A DNA stretch of 64,000 nt from RPQJ01 sp963712815 (GTDB lineage: Bacteria > Pseudomonadota > Gammaproteobacteria > Steroidobacterales > Steroidobacteraceae): positions 124,001-188,000 of the forward strand of contig CAVQJL010000012.1 of assembly GCA_963712815.1 (NCBI GenBank), in the 5' to 3' direction. A model generated the notes under the pieces. The model did no database searches. It was not told the origin of the DNA and saw only the letters and a program-made list of their open reading frames with translations. Below are positions 45,004 through 56,241 of this stretch, in pieces. The position numbers were made by a program, and so were the translations under genes. Numbering within the stretch: the stretch's first letter is position 1; the number at the start of each line of letters is the position of its first letter.

Positions 45004-47574
45004 ATGTTCAAGCGCAATTGCAGCGCCGTCGCGGCGCTTTCCTTGATCATTCTTTCCGCGTCCGCAACCGCGGTCGCGCAGGAGTCGGCCGACGGCCTGT
45101 GGGCTGCCGCACAACCGCTCGTGGCCGCCCGCAGCGCCGGCCCGCCGGCGCCGGCCGTCTACCGGCTGAACCACGCGACGCTCGAGCAGATCGTGGCGCG
45201 CACCCCCGCCGAGGGCGCCGTAGCGCGTGGCGGCGGCGCCCGGATCTCGGTGCCGACGCCCGACGGCGAGTTCGTGTCCTTCCGCATCGAGGAATCGTCG
45301 GTCATGGCGCCCGAGCTCGCGCGGAAGTATCCCGCGATCGCAACGTTCCGCGGCCAGGGTGCGGACGATGCCGCCGCTACGGTCCGCTTCAGCCGTACTT
45401 CGCTCGGCTTCCAGGCCACCGTCGTCAGCACGGACGGCGTGTTCATGGTTGCACCGGAGTCGTCCGACGACAGCTCGCGCTACGTCTCGCGCCGCATCGA
45501 GGGAGAGCTCGACGTACTGTTCGAATGCCTCGCCGGTGCGTTCGCGCCCGACGCAGGCAAGGCGATGGACTTCGGCCCGATCGTGGCGCTCGGCATGGCG
45601 CCGGCCGGCACGCAGCTGCGCACCTACCGCCTGGCCGTGGCGGCCACCGGGGAGTACACGGATTTCTTCGACGGCACCGTCCCGACCGCACTGGCGGCGA
45701 TCGCATCGACCGTCAACGCCATCAACGCGATCTACGAGGTCGAGGTCGCCGTGCGAATGACGCTGGTCGCCGACAACGACGACATCATCTTCACGGATCC
45801 GGCGACCGACCCCTTCCCGCTCGTGAACAAGAACTCCGAGACGCAGGCGGCCATCGACGCCGGGATCGGCGATGCCAACTACGACGTCGGCCACCTGTTC
45901 CACGTTGAAGGCGCCAGCATCTCCGGCAACGCGGGCTGCATCGCCTGCGTGTGCACGAGCGGCAGCAAGGGCAGCGGCTGGAGCCAGGGCCCGAATCCCA
46001 CGGGCGGCGATTACCTGTTCGTCGTCGCGCACGAGATGGGGCACCAGTACGGCGGCACCCACACCTTCAACGGCAGCGGCTGCAGCGCAAGCCAGTACAC
46101 GGCGAGCAGCGCCTGGGAGCCGGGCAGCGGCAGCACGGTCATGTCGTATTCGAGCATCTGCGGAGCGGACAACGTGCTCGGGTCGCAGGTGGGCGACCTG
46201 TATTTCCACGCCGGCAGCCGGCAGCAGATCACGACCTACACCCAGGTGGGCGGGGGGGCCTGCGGCGTGGCCTCGGCGACGGGCAACGGGATTCCCGTGG
46301 TCGACGCGGGCCCAGACTACACGATTCCGCGGGGAACTCCGTTCGAGCTCACTGCCGATGCGATCGATCCGGACGGCGACGCGCTCACCTACACATGGGA
46401 GCAGTTCGACCTCGGTCCGCGATCGCCGCTCGCCACCGCGGACGACGGCGCGATCCCGCTGTTCCGCTCGTTCCCGCCCTCCTCCAATCCGACGCGGACC
46501 TTCCCCGACTTCGACGACCTGCTGGACGGCACGCCGAGCCTCTATCCGAACAAGCTCGGTGAGCAGCTCCCGAGCACCGACCGGATCCTGACCTTCCGCT
46601 CGACGGCCCGTGACAACCGCTCGGGCGGCGGCGGCGGTGACGACGACGAGATGGTGATCACGGTCGCGGGCGATCCGTTCGAGATCACGTCGCCGACGGC
46701 GGGTGGCGGGCTCGAGTGCAAGGCGCCGAGCGACATCCTCTGGAACGTGGGCGGCGGCAGCGTCGCGCCCACGGTGGACGTGCGGCTGTCGATCGACGGC
46801 GGCGCGACCTTCCCGATGGTCCTCGCAACCGGCACGGCCAACGACGGGTCGCTCTCGGTCAACGGGCCGGCCACGCTCACGAACGACGCACGCCTGCGCA
46901 TCGACGCGGTGGACAACGTCTTCTTCGCATTGTCGCCGCAGATCGCCGTCGAGGACACGCTGGACCCGACGGTCACCTGTCCGGCGCCGGTCGAGGTCGA
47001 ATGCACCGGGAACAACGGCATCGCAAAGGCCGACCCGGTGCTCGCGGCATTCTTCGCCGGCGCCTCCGCCAGCGACGTCTGCGACGCGACGGTCACGCCG
47101 GTCGACGACGCCCCGGCTTTCATACCGATCGGCGTCAACCCGATCACCTTCTCGGCCACGGACGACTCGGGCAACACGGGCTCGTGCTCTGCAAACATCG
47201 AGGTCGTGGACACGATGCCGCCGACCATCTCGGTGTCGGTCTCGCCGACGACCGTGTTCCCGGCCCCGAACCACAAGATGTTCGAAGTCGCGGCCGTGGT
47301 GCAGTACGAGGACAGCTGCGACCCCAACCCGACGGTCGTGCTCACCTCGATCACGAGCAACGAGCCCGACAACGGGCGTGGCGACGGCGACACCGCGAAC
47401 GACATCCAGGGCGCGGATCTCGGTACGGCCGATTTCTCGTTCCTGCTTCGTTCGGAGCGCTCGGGTCGCGGCACGGGGCGCATCTACACGGTGACCTATA
47501 CGGTCACCGATGGCTCCGGCAACTCTGCCTCCGCGTCGGCGACAGTGACGATCCCGAAGAGCGCAAGGAACTGA
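45004..47574 (+). CDS. Secreted M12B/reprolysin-like metallopeptidase with HYR-type repeats
   Basis: An 856-residue exported protein. ATG 45004 follows a clear GGGGAGG site and gives a signal peptide (about 8-25, ATAVAQ). A propeptide-like region leads to the reprolysin domain (about 205-420) with the zinc motif HEMGHQYGGTHTF near residue 345. Two to three C-terminal Ig-like/HYR modules follow (about 630-850), with VECTGNNG, DDSGNTGSCSANIEVVD and VTDGSGNSASASATVTI. It likely degrades proteins outside the cell. It has its own promoter. Confidence 0.88.
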   Translation: MFKRNCSAVAALSLIILSASATAVAQESADGLWAAAQPLVAARSAGPPAPAVYRLNHATLEQIVARTPAEGAVARGGGARISVPTPDGEFVSFRIEESSVMAPELARKYPAIATFRGQGADDAAATVRFSRTSLGFQATVVSTDGVFMVAPESSDDSSRYVSRRIEGELDVLFECLAGAFAPDAGKAMDFGPIVALGMAPAGTQLRTYRLAVAATGEYTDFFDGTVPTALAAIASTVNAINAIYEVEVAVRMTLVADNDDIIFTDPATDPFPLVNKNSETQAAIDAGIGDANYDVGHLFHVEGASISGNAGCIACVCTSGSKGSGWSQGPNPTGGDYLFVVAHEMGHQYGGTHTFNGSGCSASQYTASSAWEPGSGSTVMSYSSICGADNVLGSQVGDLYFHAGSRQQITTYTQVGGGACGVASATGNGIPVVDAGPDYTIPRGTPFELTADAIDPDGDALTYTWEQFDLGPRSPLATADDGAIPLFRSFPPSSNPTRTFPDFDDLLDGTPSLYPNKLGEQLPSTDRILTFRSTARDNRSGGGGGDDDEMVITVAGDPFEITSPTAGGGLECKAPSDILWNVGGGSVAPTVDVRLSIDGGATFPMVLATGTANDGSLSVNGPATLTNDARLRIDAVDNVFFALSPQIAVEDTLDPTVTCPAPVEVECTGNNGIAKADPVLAAFFAGASASDVCDATVTPVDDAPAFIPIGVNPITFSATDDSGNTGSCSANIEVVDTMPPTISVSVSPTTVFPAPNHKMFEVAAVVQYEDSCDPNPTVVLTSITSNEPDNGRGDGDTANDIQGADLGTADFSFLLRSERSGRGTGRIYTVTYTVTDGSGNSASASATVTIPKSARN

Positions 47575-47618
47575 ATGCGGGTAGATGCTGTTGCGGAAGC
47601 GATCATCGCAACGAGCGA

Positions 47619-47652
47619 CGGCGGGAATCGGCATCGCGGCCGATTCCCGCCG
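47619..47652. repeat. Intergenic 14-bp perfect hairpin (REP-like)
   Basis: A perfect inverted repeat (47619-47632 with 47639-47652, arms like CGGCGGGAATCGGC) with a 6-base loop, between the metallopeptidase stop and the next ATG. There is no T run. The GATTCCCGCC-type sequence resembles a dispersed palindromic repeat known from many proteobacteria. It may act as an mRNA end or stabiliser. Confidence 0.7.
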
Positions 47653-47688
47653 GCGCGAGAATGACCGAGTCCTTCCCTGAGGAACGCC

Positions 47689-49131
47689 ATGCATCAAACG
47701 GCACTTGTCTCTTTGGCCATCCTCGCCTTGATCCCGGCACCGCTACTCGCCGATGACGCCAGGACCATCCTCGAGAAGGCGCGGGCGAAACAGGTCGAAC
47801 GATGGGAGGGCGTCGACTCCTACCATGTCGACCAGACTTCGGGCGGCACGCGCATGGCACTGCGCTACGAGCGCGTCGAGTCCACCGGACCCGATGGACG
47901 TCCGTTCGTCAGCTTCCAGCCGTCCGCCACCGCTGGGGCCAGCGGAAATACGGGCCTCGCCCAGGGTCAGCCCATGTCACCGGCGGAACTCGAGCAGTTT
48001 GCGCAAGCCCAGGAGATGGTCGGCGAAGGATTGGGCAAGAGCATCGAGGACGGTCTCGAGAAGGCCGGCCTGCCCCGCGGCCTGCTCGCCGCATCCGGCT
48101 CCGACCCCACTGCCACGTTCGACCCCCGGGTGATGATGGGCGCGAATGCACAGTTTCTCCGCGGTGCAGCCCAGGGCCAGAAAACTCTTGCAGCCCAACG
48201 TGCCGAGGACCAACGAGCGGCCGCGGCGGACATGGCCGATTTTGCGGAGCAGGCACGCCTCGTCGGTCGGGAAAGGATCGACGGCCGGGATGCTTTCCAC
48301 GTGCGGGCCGAGGGCCTGAATCGCACGCAACGCACTGACGACGGGGACTTCACGCTGCAGTCGGTGAGCATCTGGCTCGATACGGGCGAATACGTGCCGC
48401 TGCGCACGAAGATCGACGGAGTAGCCACCTCCCAGGGTGAGACGCGCCCCTTCACCCTCGAGCGGCTCGACAGCGACTACCGCGCGGTGGCGGGCAGCAG
48501 GATGTTCGAACCGTACCGGCAGGTGATGCGAATTGCGGGCGTCATGACGCCGCAACAGCAGCAGGAGATGCGTGAGGCCAGCGAGAAGATGGCGGAGATG
48601 GAGCAGCAGCTCGCCCAGATGCCGGAGGGCCAGCGGCAGATGGTCATGCGGCAGATGGGCCCGCAGATGCAGATGATGAAGACCATGGCGGCAGGAGGCG
48701 GCCTCGAGGTCGTGACCGAGATACACCAGATCAGCATCAACCCGGCAAGCAGTAGCTCCTTGGCGCCTGCGCAGCCGGGAGCAATATTGCCAGTCGCCGG
48801 CACCACAGCCGTGGCACCGGCGGCGGCAGGCGCTGCCGCCGTGCCCTCTGCGGCGGCCGCACCGGCCGATCCCGATGCCGCTCGGCAGGCCGAGGAGGCT
48901 TGCCTTAAGGAAAAGATGGCGAAGGCTCAGGCCGCGCAGAAGAAGAAGCGGGGCTTCGGTTCATTGATGAGCGCGGCCAACCGGGCCGCCGGGCTGCTCG
49001 GTAACCAGGACCTCGCCAAGGCCACCGGCGACCTGTACACCGCGAGCGCAACAGCTGGCGACCTCGCTTCGGCCGCCAGGGACCTCGGGATCTCCGAGGA
49101 TGAGATAGCGGCATGCGCGGGCGGCAATTGA
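47689..49131 (+). CDS. Exported Met/Gln-rich protein of unknown function
   Basis: A 480-residue protein with a signal peptide (MHQTALVSLAILALIPAPLL as first part; cleavage near residue 22). The N-terminal half is beta-rich with a pattern of outer-membrane-lipoprotein-sorting-like sequence (about 22-270). A Met/Gln-rich helical stretch follows around residues 283-330 (EMEQQLAQMPEGQRQMVMRQ), then Ala-rich linkers. Near 410 is a Lys-rich turn, and the C-terminus ends in an acidic helix (SEDEIAACAGGN). No known family is assigned. The ATG follows a GAGGAA ribosome site. Confidence 0.7.
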   Translation: MHQTALVSLAILALIPAPLLADDARTILEKARAKQVERWEGVDSYHVDQTSGGTRMALRYERVESTGPDGRPFVSFQPSATAGASGNTGLAQGQPMSPAELEQFAQAQEMVGEGLGKSIEDGLEKAGLPRGLLAASGSDPTATFDPRVMMGANAQFLRGAAQGQKTLAAQRAEDQRAAAADMADFAEQARLVGRERIDGRDAFHVRAEGLNRTQRTDDGDFTLQSVSIWLDTGEYVPLRTKIDGVATSQGETRPFTLERLDSDYRAVAGSRMFEPYRQVMRIAGVMTPQQQQEMREASEKMAEMEQQLAQMPEGQRQMVMRQMGPQMQMMKTMAAGGGLEVVTEIHQISINPASSSSLAPAQPGAILPVAGTTAVAPAAAGAAAVPSAAAAPADPDAARQAEEACLKEKMAKAQAAQKKKRGFGSLMSAANRAAGLLGNQDLAKATGDLYTASATAGDLASAARDLGISEDEIAACAGGN

Positions 49132-49248
49132 CAGTCCTCTTCTGAAGTTCTTCGGCTCCTGCAACTGTTGAATTCGAGTCCGTCGCGAATCGAAGTCGTC
49201 GTAGACTGAACTGCACGACTTGCAACCTGTACTGCAGGAGACTCCCCC

Positions 49249-51304
<2,056 letters not shown>

Positions 51305-51311
51305 AGGATTA

Positions 51312-51357
51312 ATGGATCGATCGGTGAGGTCGTTGGCCTTGGCCAGAAGTTCCAGTT
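51312..51357 (+). pseudogene. 5' part of a small ORF split by the IS3 element
   Basis: An ATG 8 bases after the peptidase stop, with a GAGG site before it, opens a frame MDRSVRSLALARSS that meets the IS3 insertion at 51357. Joined across the element (one copy of the 4-bp duplication removed) it continues in frame from 54123 to a TAG at 54290-54292, giving 71 residues. This 71-codon reading is a reconstruction, not a proven gene. Confidence 0.55.
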
Positions 51358-51395
51358 GAACCGCTCCGGAAATACCGGAGGCTCCGGTGGTTGAG

Positions 51396-51695
51396 TCAGG
51401 CCGCCATCGGCTGAGACTCGTTGAGCCGATAATACGCCTGCTCATACTCGGCCGGCGGCACGTTGCCGATGGACTCGAGCAGGCGACGGTGGTTGAACCA
51501 GTCAACCCATTCCAGCGTCGAGTACTCCACCGCATCGTGAGTCCGCCAAGGTCCGCGGGCGTAGATCACCTCGGCCTTGTAGAGCCCGATGATGGTCTTG
51601 GCGAGGGCGTTGTCGTAGGAGTCGCCGACGCTGCCGACCGAGGCCTCGATACCGACCTCGGCGAGCCGCTCGCTGTAGCGGATCGACAGGTACTG
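51396..51695 (-). pseudogene. IS3 transposase OrfB, C-terminal part
   Basis: Reading from the IS30 junction: QYLSIRYSERLAEVG, then GDSYDNALAKTIIGLYKAEVI with the last catalytic Glu, and the tail ending NESQPMAA. This is the normal continuation of the N-terminal part beyond the IS30 insertion. Joined, the two parts would give a normal DDE integrase-type transposase. Confidence 0.92.
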
Positions 51696-53147
51696 GGTGG
51701 GTTCAAGGAGTCGTCGCAACACTGGCTTTGCAGGCGCAGGATAGCAGTCCATCGAGCGCCTCAGCAGGCGTCTTCCATCCGAGGGTCTTTCGAGGTCTGC
51801 TGTTGAGGGTGGCAGCGACCGCGTCAAGCTCGCGTTCGGAGTACCTGCCGATGTCGGTGCCTTTGGGAAAGTATTGGCGCAGCAAGCCGTTGGTATTCTC
51901 GTTGGTACCTCGCTGCCAAGGGCTTCGCGGATCGCAGAAGTAGATGTCCAAGGTGGTTTCTATCCGCAACTGTGCATGCTGGGCCATCTCCGCACCCTGG
52001 TCCCAAGTCAGCGACTTGCGCAACTGCACGGGCAGCGTCGCGATCTTCTCGGCAATTGCATCTCGGACAGCCTCGGCACCGTGACCGGCCAAGGCCGGTC
52101 CATTCTTGATACGAGCACCGGGAGCATGCTCGGCCATCGGCGGCAAGTGCAGCAGCATCGTGAATCGGGTGGTCCGCTCAACCAAGGTGCCGATCGCCGA
52201 GCTGTTCAGGCCGATGATCATGTCGCCTTCCCAATGGCCGGGCACGGCACGATCTGCGACTTCAGCTGGGCGTTGGCTGATCATTACTTCGGGGGTGATG
52301 AACGACTTGCCTCGCTGCCTCGTCCTGGCACGTGGCACCCGCAGCGCCCTGCCGGTGCGTAGACACGCGGACAGTTCGCGTCGCAGCGCGCCGCGACCTT
52401 GCACGTAGAGTGCCTGGTAAATGGCTTCGTGGGAGATCCGCATAGACGCATCATTCGGGAAATCAACTGGCAATCGGCGGCTGATCTGCTGCGGGCTCCA
52501 ACACTTACCCCATCGTCGGTCTGCACGGCGACCGTGGCGCCGCCCTTTCCATGGCACGTCGGGGCCTGGGATCGACCTTCCCCGTGCATCAGTGACCGCG
52601 CCGGCGAGCCGTTCTTGCACGTAGACGCGCAGCTGAGTGTTCTCGGCAAGCTTGGCGGCCTTGGGTCGCTTGGCCGCTCGCTCGGCTTTCCACTGCGCGA
52701 CCGTGGCCCGATACCTCAGCACGCCACCTCGGGTCTCCGCATTGCGGCGCAGCTCACGCGACACCGTCGATGGTGATCGTCCCATCCGCTTGGCGATCGC
52801 GCGAACCCCCAGCCGCTGAGCCCTCAATAGCGCAAGTTCCTCGCGATCTGCAAACGACAAGTAACGTCCGGAGCACCCAACCAGACTTATCGGTGGAATC
52901 CCGCCGGCCTCGCGAAACCAACGCGGACCCAATGGCTGCGACACGCCACTGGACAATGCTGCCTCTTCACTGGCCGCCCCTGCGGCAATGCGCGCCCAAA
53001 ATGCCTGCTTGGCTTCCCGCTGATTGACGCCAGGCCGGCCGGGCGAGTGCATCGGTGCCCGTCCCGTCCGCTCTGTAACCCAACCTTGTGGCCGTCCCAT
53101 ACAACACCTCCAGTATCGAGATGTTGCAACGACCATTGGAATCCACC
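51696..53147. mobile_element. IS30-family insertion sequence inside the IS3 element
   Basis: About 1,452 bp with imperfect terminal inverted repeats of about 26 bp (51696-51721 and 53122-53147, ends GGTGG...GTCGT.GCAACA). Three bases CTG are repeated at each side (51693-51695 and 53148-53150). The insertion falls inside the IS3 orfB sequence HHSDRGSQ-YLSIRY. Its one transposase gene looks intact, so this is the younger insertion. Confidence 0.92.
51703..53100 (-). CDS. IS30-family transposase
   Basis: A 465-residue DDE transposase. An N-terminal helix-turn-helix lies at about 65-110 (REELALLRAQRLGVRAIAKR, then GRSPSTVSRELRRNAETRGG). The catalytic domain follows, with GHWEGDMIIG (Asp, near 288), LTWDQGAEMAQH (Asp, near 367) and PWQRGTNENTNGLLRQYFPKG (as QRGTNENTNGLLRQYFPKG, Glu near 410). 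All three acidic residues are present. ATG 53100 is inside the right repeat end; a second ATG at 53052 is possible. Confidence 0.92.
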   Translation of the reverse strand: MGRPQGWVTERTGRAPMHSPGRPGVNQREAKQAFWARIAAGAASEEAALSSGVSQPLGPRWFREAGGIPPISLVGCSGRYLSFADREELALLRAQRLGVRAIAKRMGRSPSTVSRELRRNAETRGGVLRYRATVAQWKAERAAKRPKAAKLAENTQLRVYVQERLAGAVTDARGRSIPGPDVPWKGRRHGRRADRRWGKCWSPQQISRRLPVDFPNDASMRISHEAIYQALYVQGRGALRRELSACLRTGRALRVPRARTRQRGKSFITPEVMISQRPAEVADRAVPGHWEGDMIIGLNSSAIGTLVERTTRFTMLLHLPPMAEHAPGARIKNGPALAGHGAEAVRDAIAEKIATLPVQLRKSLTWDQGAEMAQHAQLRIETTLDIYFCDPRSPWQRGTNENTNGLLRQYFPKGTDIGRYSERELDAVAATLNSRPRKTLGWKTPAEALDGLLSCACKASVATTP

Positions 53148-53753
53148 CTGACTGCCGCGGTCGCTGTGGTGGATGAGACCGTGGCCGGCCCGGCGCGCAT
53201 GCAGCGCCTGTTCGAGCGCATCGAGCACCAGCGCCGTGGACATCGTGCGGGCGACTCGCCAGCCGACGATGCGGCGCGCGAAGACGTCGATGACGAAGGC
53301 GACGTACACGAAGCCCGCCCAGGTGGCCACGTAGGTGAAGTCCGCGACCCACAGCTGGTTCGGCCGCGAGGCGGTGAACTGACGCTGGACGCGATCGGCC
53401 GGGCGGTCGGCGAGGTCGGCCGGGATCGTCGTGCGGCAGCGTCGGCCCCGCACCACGCCGGCGAGGCCGAGCTGCCGCATGAGCCGCTCCACCGTGCAGC
53501 GCGCCACGACGAAGCCCTCGCGCTGCAGCTGGCGCCACACCTTGCGCGCGCCGTACACCCGGAAGTTCTCCTCCCAGACCCGGCGGATCACCAGGCGCAG
53601 CTCCTCGTCGCGACGCGCACGCGCCGGCCGACGATCCGCGTCCGCCTGACGGGCCTTCAGCTCGTAGTACGTCGACGGGGCGATCGGCAACTCGGCGCAG
53701 ATCGGCTCGACCCCGTACTCGGCGCGGTGCGCGTCGATGAACGCCACCACCAC
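53148..53753 (-). pseudogene. IS3 transposase OrfB, N-terminal part
   Basis: About 202 residues in one frame: an IS3 leader region ends KVWRQLQREGFVVARCTVERLMRQLG in parts, followed by the rve domain start NQLWVADFTYVATWAGFVYVAFV (as WVADFTYVATWAGFVYVAFV, first Asp) and LIHHSDRGSQ (second Asp). The frame is cut there by the IS30 element. The GTG at 53753 overlaps the end of the orfA frame, the usual place of IS3 programmed frameshifting. Confidence 0.92.
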
Positions 53754-54069
53754 TTCGCTCGGCGTTCGAGCTCCGCCTGGGCGAAAAACGCCGATGCCTT
53801 GCGCAGGATCTCGTTGGCGCGCTTGAGCTCGCGGTTCTCGCGCTCGAGCGCCTTCAGCCGCTCGCGGTCCGCCCTCGTCAGCCCGGCACGCATGCCGCTG
53901 TCACGTTCGGCTCGCCGCACCCACTTGCGAAGCGTCTCCGCCGTGCAGCCATCTTGCCGGCGATCGATTCCATCGCCGCCCACTGCGAACCGTGCTCATG
54001 CTGGTGCTCGAGCACCATGCGCACCGCACGCTCCCGAACTTCTGCTGAAAACTTGCTCTGTGTTCCCAT
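53657..54069 (-). pseudogene. IS3 transposase OrfA, frameshifted
   Basis: Starts MGTQSKFSAEVRERAVRMVL, a typical IS3 helix-turn-helix protein, then changes frame near 53951, where one base (C) seems deleted before GCTAETLRKWVRRAERDSG. The second frame gives the leucine-zipper-like ALERENRELKRANEILRKAS. Without the shift the product would be about 105 residues. It reads on past the usual OrfA end. Confidence 0.88.
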
Positions 54070-54122
54070 TGCTCCATCCTCTCAAGGAATGGAGCCTCCG
54101 GAAAAGCCGGAGCGGTTCAGTT

Positions 54123-54292
54123 GCGGCATCCGCATCCCGGCACTGACGGATTTCGACGGCGAGAACGCAGCCTTCGAGATCTCGCCCGAGATCAAGGCGG
54201 AAGCGCTTCGGGCTGGTCCGCAGCCCACCGTGTCTCCGTTGGGACTTCCGAAGGAAGACGATCTCAACGAAACGCGGCGCACCCCGCGCTAG
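54123..54292 (+). pseudogene. 3' part of the small ORF split by the IS3 element
   Basis: Continues in frame after the right duplication: CGIRIPALTDFDGENAAFEI, then SPEIKAEALRAGPQPTVSPL and a TAG at 54290-54292. It looks like coding sequence (normal codon bias, no in-frame stop) and is the second half of the 71-residue reconstruction. No protein family was recognised. It is convergent with the thioredoxin-like gene. Confidence 0.5.
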
Positions 54293-54323
54293 CGCAGTCT
54301 TCGGAAAGCCTTGACGAGCGTGG

Positions 54324-54560
54324 CTAAGCGAGCAGCCGCTTGGCCTCGTCGAACGACGGCACCTTGCCGCTCAACTTCACGACGCCGTCGACCACCAGCG
54401 CCGGCGTGAACAGGACGCCGAAGTCGGCGTACCGGGTCACGTCGGTGACCTTCTCGAGATCGTACTGCAGGCCGAGGTCCTGTGCGGCCTGCTCGGCGAT
54501 CGCGGTGAGCTGTTGGCATTTTGCGCAGCCGGAACCGAGGATCTGGATCTTGGTCATCAT
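54324..54560 (-). CDS. Thioredoxin-like small redox protein (TM0996/MTH895 type)
   Basis: A 78-residue mini-thioredoxin with the redox pair in GSGCAKCQQLTAIAE (CxxC at about 12-15) and the cis-Pro in FTPALVVDG near 52. Its start reads MMTKIQILG, so Met 2 is an alternative. It is the last gene of an arsR/permease/thioredoxin-like trio, a common arrangement in which the small redox protein accompanies a DUF318/ArsP-type permease. Its role may be thiol reduction during metalloid export (inference). Confidence 0.9.
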   Translation of the reverse strand: MMTKIQILGSGCAKCQQLTAIAEQAAQDLGLQYDLEKVTDVTRYADFGVLFTPALVVDGVVKLSGKVPSFDEAKRLLA

Positions 54561-54581
54561 CTTTCTCCTGAATGTCGCGGT

Positions 54582-55904
54582 TCAGCCGACCCACAGCCCG
54601 TACAACCAGCCGGTGAACGTTGCCATGACGATCACGAGCCCCACGTAGGTGGCGGTGCGCTTGGGCCCAAGGATGGAATTGATCACGATCATGCTGGGCA
54701 GGCTGAGCGCGGGACCTGCGAGCAGCAGCGTAAGCGCGGGGCCCTGCCCCATCCCGCTGCCGAGCAGCCCCTGCAGGATCGGCACCTCGGTGAGCGTCGC
54801 GAAGTACATGAGCGCCCCGGAGATCGCGGCGAACAGGTTGGCGCCCAGCGAATTGCCGCCGACCAGTTGCGCAATCCACGCCGACGGAATCAGCCCTTCA
54901 TGGCCGGGGCGGCCGAGCAGGAACCCAGCCACCAGCACGCCGCCCAGCAGCAACGGCACGATCAGCTTGGTGTAGCTCCAGGCCTGCTCGAACCACTCGC
55001 CGGCCTCCCCTTCGCTTCCTGCGGTGAGCCAAGCAAGCCCCAGCACTCCCGCCAGGAACGGCCAGTTGGGATGTCCCGCAAATACCAGCGCCAGCAGCAC
55101 CACGACGGCACTCACGACCAGCAGGCGGACCGCCGAGACCGCGAACCATCGCCACAGGATGAGGGCCAGCGCGACCGCAAACAGCGCGGTAATCATCCAC
55201 TTCGCCGAATACACGGCCGCAAAAAAGCCCGTCGACTGCGACGCGACGCCCCAGTTGGCGAACACGAGGATGCCGATCATTACACCGAAGAAGGTGGCCG
55301 TCTGCCAGAGCGGGCGCGCCGTCTCGTCGTCCGGCACGGCGAACGCCGCGGCGTTCTTCTCGCGCTCGCCGTTGCGGAAGATGAACGCCATCAGCAGGCC
55401 GATGACGATGCTGAACGCCACGGCGCCGATCGCCCGCGCCGCACCGAGCTGCGCGCCCAGCACCTTGGCAGTCATGATCACCGCGAGCACGTTGATCGCG
55501 GGGCCTGCGTACAGGAACGCCGTCGCGGGCCCGATGCCCGCGCCCATGCGGTAGATGCCGGCCACGAGCGGCAGGACAGTGCACGAGCACACCGCGAGGA
55601 TGCCGCCCGAAATCGAGCCCACGCCGTAGGCGAGGGGCTTCCACGCGGTGGGCCCAAGGTAGCGCATCACGGCGGCCTTCGAGACGAAGGCGGCGATCGC
55701 GCCCGCGATCCAGAACGCGGGCAGCAGGCACAGCACTACATGTTCGCGCGCGTACCACTTGGTGAGGTCAAGCGCCTCGGTGATTGCGCCGTCGAAGCGC
55801 GGCTCACCGACCGGCAGAACATAGAGACCGGCAAAGACGGCCGCGAGTGCAGCGAATATCCGGAACTCATGACGGGCCTCGGGACTCAAGGTGAGCGTGG
55901 TCAT
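54582..55904 (-). CDS. Permease of the DUF318/ArsP family
   Basis: A 440-residue membrane protein with about 10 helices. Signature segments are GGILAVCSCTVLPLVAGIYR (near 100-119), with the metalloid-related Cys pair, then GPATAFLYAGPAINVLAV, and a repeat-like LLLAGPALSLPSMIVINSILG near 400. This family includes ArsP-type exporters of organoarsenicals and related heavy-metal exporters. The ATG at 55904 is chosen because the longer frame lies in the arsR gene. It is 13 bases downstream of arsR and 21 bases upstream of the redox gene. Confidence 0.9.
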   Translation of the reverse strand: MTTLTLSPEARHEFRIFAALAAVFAGLYVLPVGEPRFDGAITEALDLTKWYAREHVVLCLLPAFWIAGAIAAFVSKAAVMRYLGPTAWKPLAYGVGSISGGILAVCSCTVLPLVAGIYRMGAGIGPATAFLYAGPAINVLAVIMTAKVLGAQLGAARAIGAVAFSIVIGLLMAFIFRNGEREKNAAAFAVPDDETARPLWQTATFFGVMIGILVFANWGVASQSTGFFAAVYSAKWMITALFAVALALILWRWFAVSAVRLLVVSAVVVLLALVFAGHPNWPFLAGVLGLAWLTAGSEGEAGEWFEQAWSYTKLIVPLLLGGVLVAGFLLGRPGHEGLIPSAWIAQLVGGNSLGANLFAAISGALMYFATLTEVPILQGLLGSGMGQGPALTLLLAGPALSLPSMIVINSILGPKRTATYVGLVIVMATFTGWLYGLWVG

Positions 55905-55917
55905 GGCCGTGGTGACC

Positions 55918-56235
55918 TCAGGCGCAGTCGCAAACGGCGCGCTTGGAGGTGCGGCCGACGCGAGCCTTGTCCAGGCAGCCGATGAAATGCGAGACGCACT
56001 GCAACTCGAGGCGATAAAAGATCTTCTGCCCACGCTTGTCGCTGGAAACGATGCCCGCCTTGCGCAGGATTTCCAGGTGCTTTGAGGTGGTTGACCAGCC
56101 GAGCCCGACTGCGTGGACGAGGTTGAAGACGCAGCGCTCGCCGTCCATCAGGGTGCGGACCAGCGTCAGGCGACCGGGGTTACCCAGGGCTTTGAAGATT
56201 TCGTCCGGGGATGCGCCAACGGTTCGGGTGGCCAT
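55918..56235 (-). CDS. ArsR family metalloregulator
   Basis: A 105-residue winged-helix repressor. The wHTH is about 10-75 (GNPGRLTLVRTLMDGERCVF; SKHLEILRKAGIVSS; KIFYRLEL). Cys residues are present at ERCVFNL (near 34) and near the C-terminus (CVSHFIGCLD, CDCA), candidate metal or metalloid ligands; the classical ELCVCDL site has one Cys here. First gene of the arsR/permease/redox operon, whose promoter carries a palindrome at its start. Confidence 0.92.
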   Translation of the reverse strand: MATRTVGASPDEIFKALGNPGRLTLVRTLMDGERCVFNLVHAVGLGWSTTSKHLEILRKAGIVSSDKRGQKIFYRLELQCVSHFIGCLDKARVGRTSKRAVCDCA

Positions 56236-56241
56236 GGCGCA

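Larger units (their letters stand above)
51358..54118. mobile_element. IS3-family insertion sequence, defective and interrupted
   Basis: Terminal inverted repeats of about 28 bp (51358-51385 and 54091-54118, arms like GAACCGCTCCGG...CCGGAGGCTCC with about five mismatches) flank orfA/orfB genes of an IS3-family transposase. The 4-bp AGTT is repeated on both sides (51354-51357 and 54119-54122). Both transposase genes are broken (frameshift in orfA, IS30 insertion in orfB), so the element cannot move by itself. The outer T/A bases could extend each repeat by one, shortening the duplication. Confidence 0.93.

Noticed and set aside
54123..54292. Similarity of the small split ORF to the end of a PQQ-type dehydrogenase
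   Set aside because: Only a few residues (SPEIKAEAL) look alike; the reconstructed 71-codon frame has its own start and stop.
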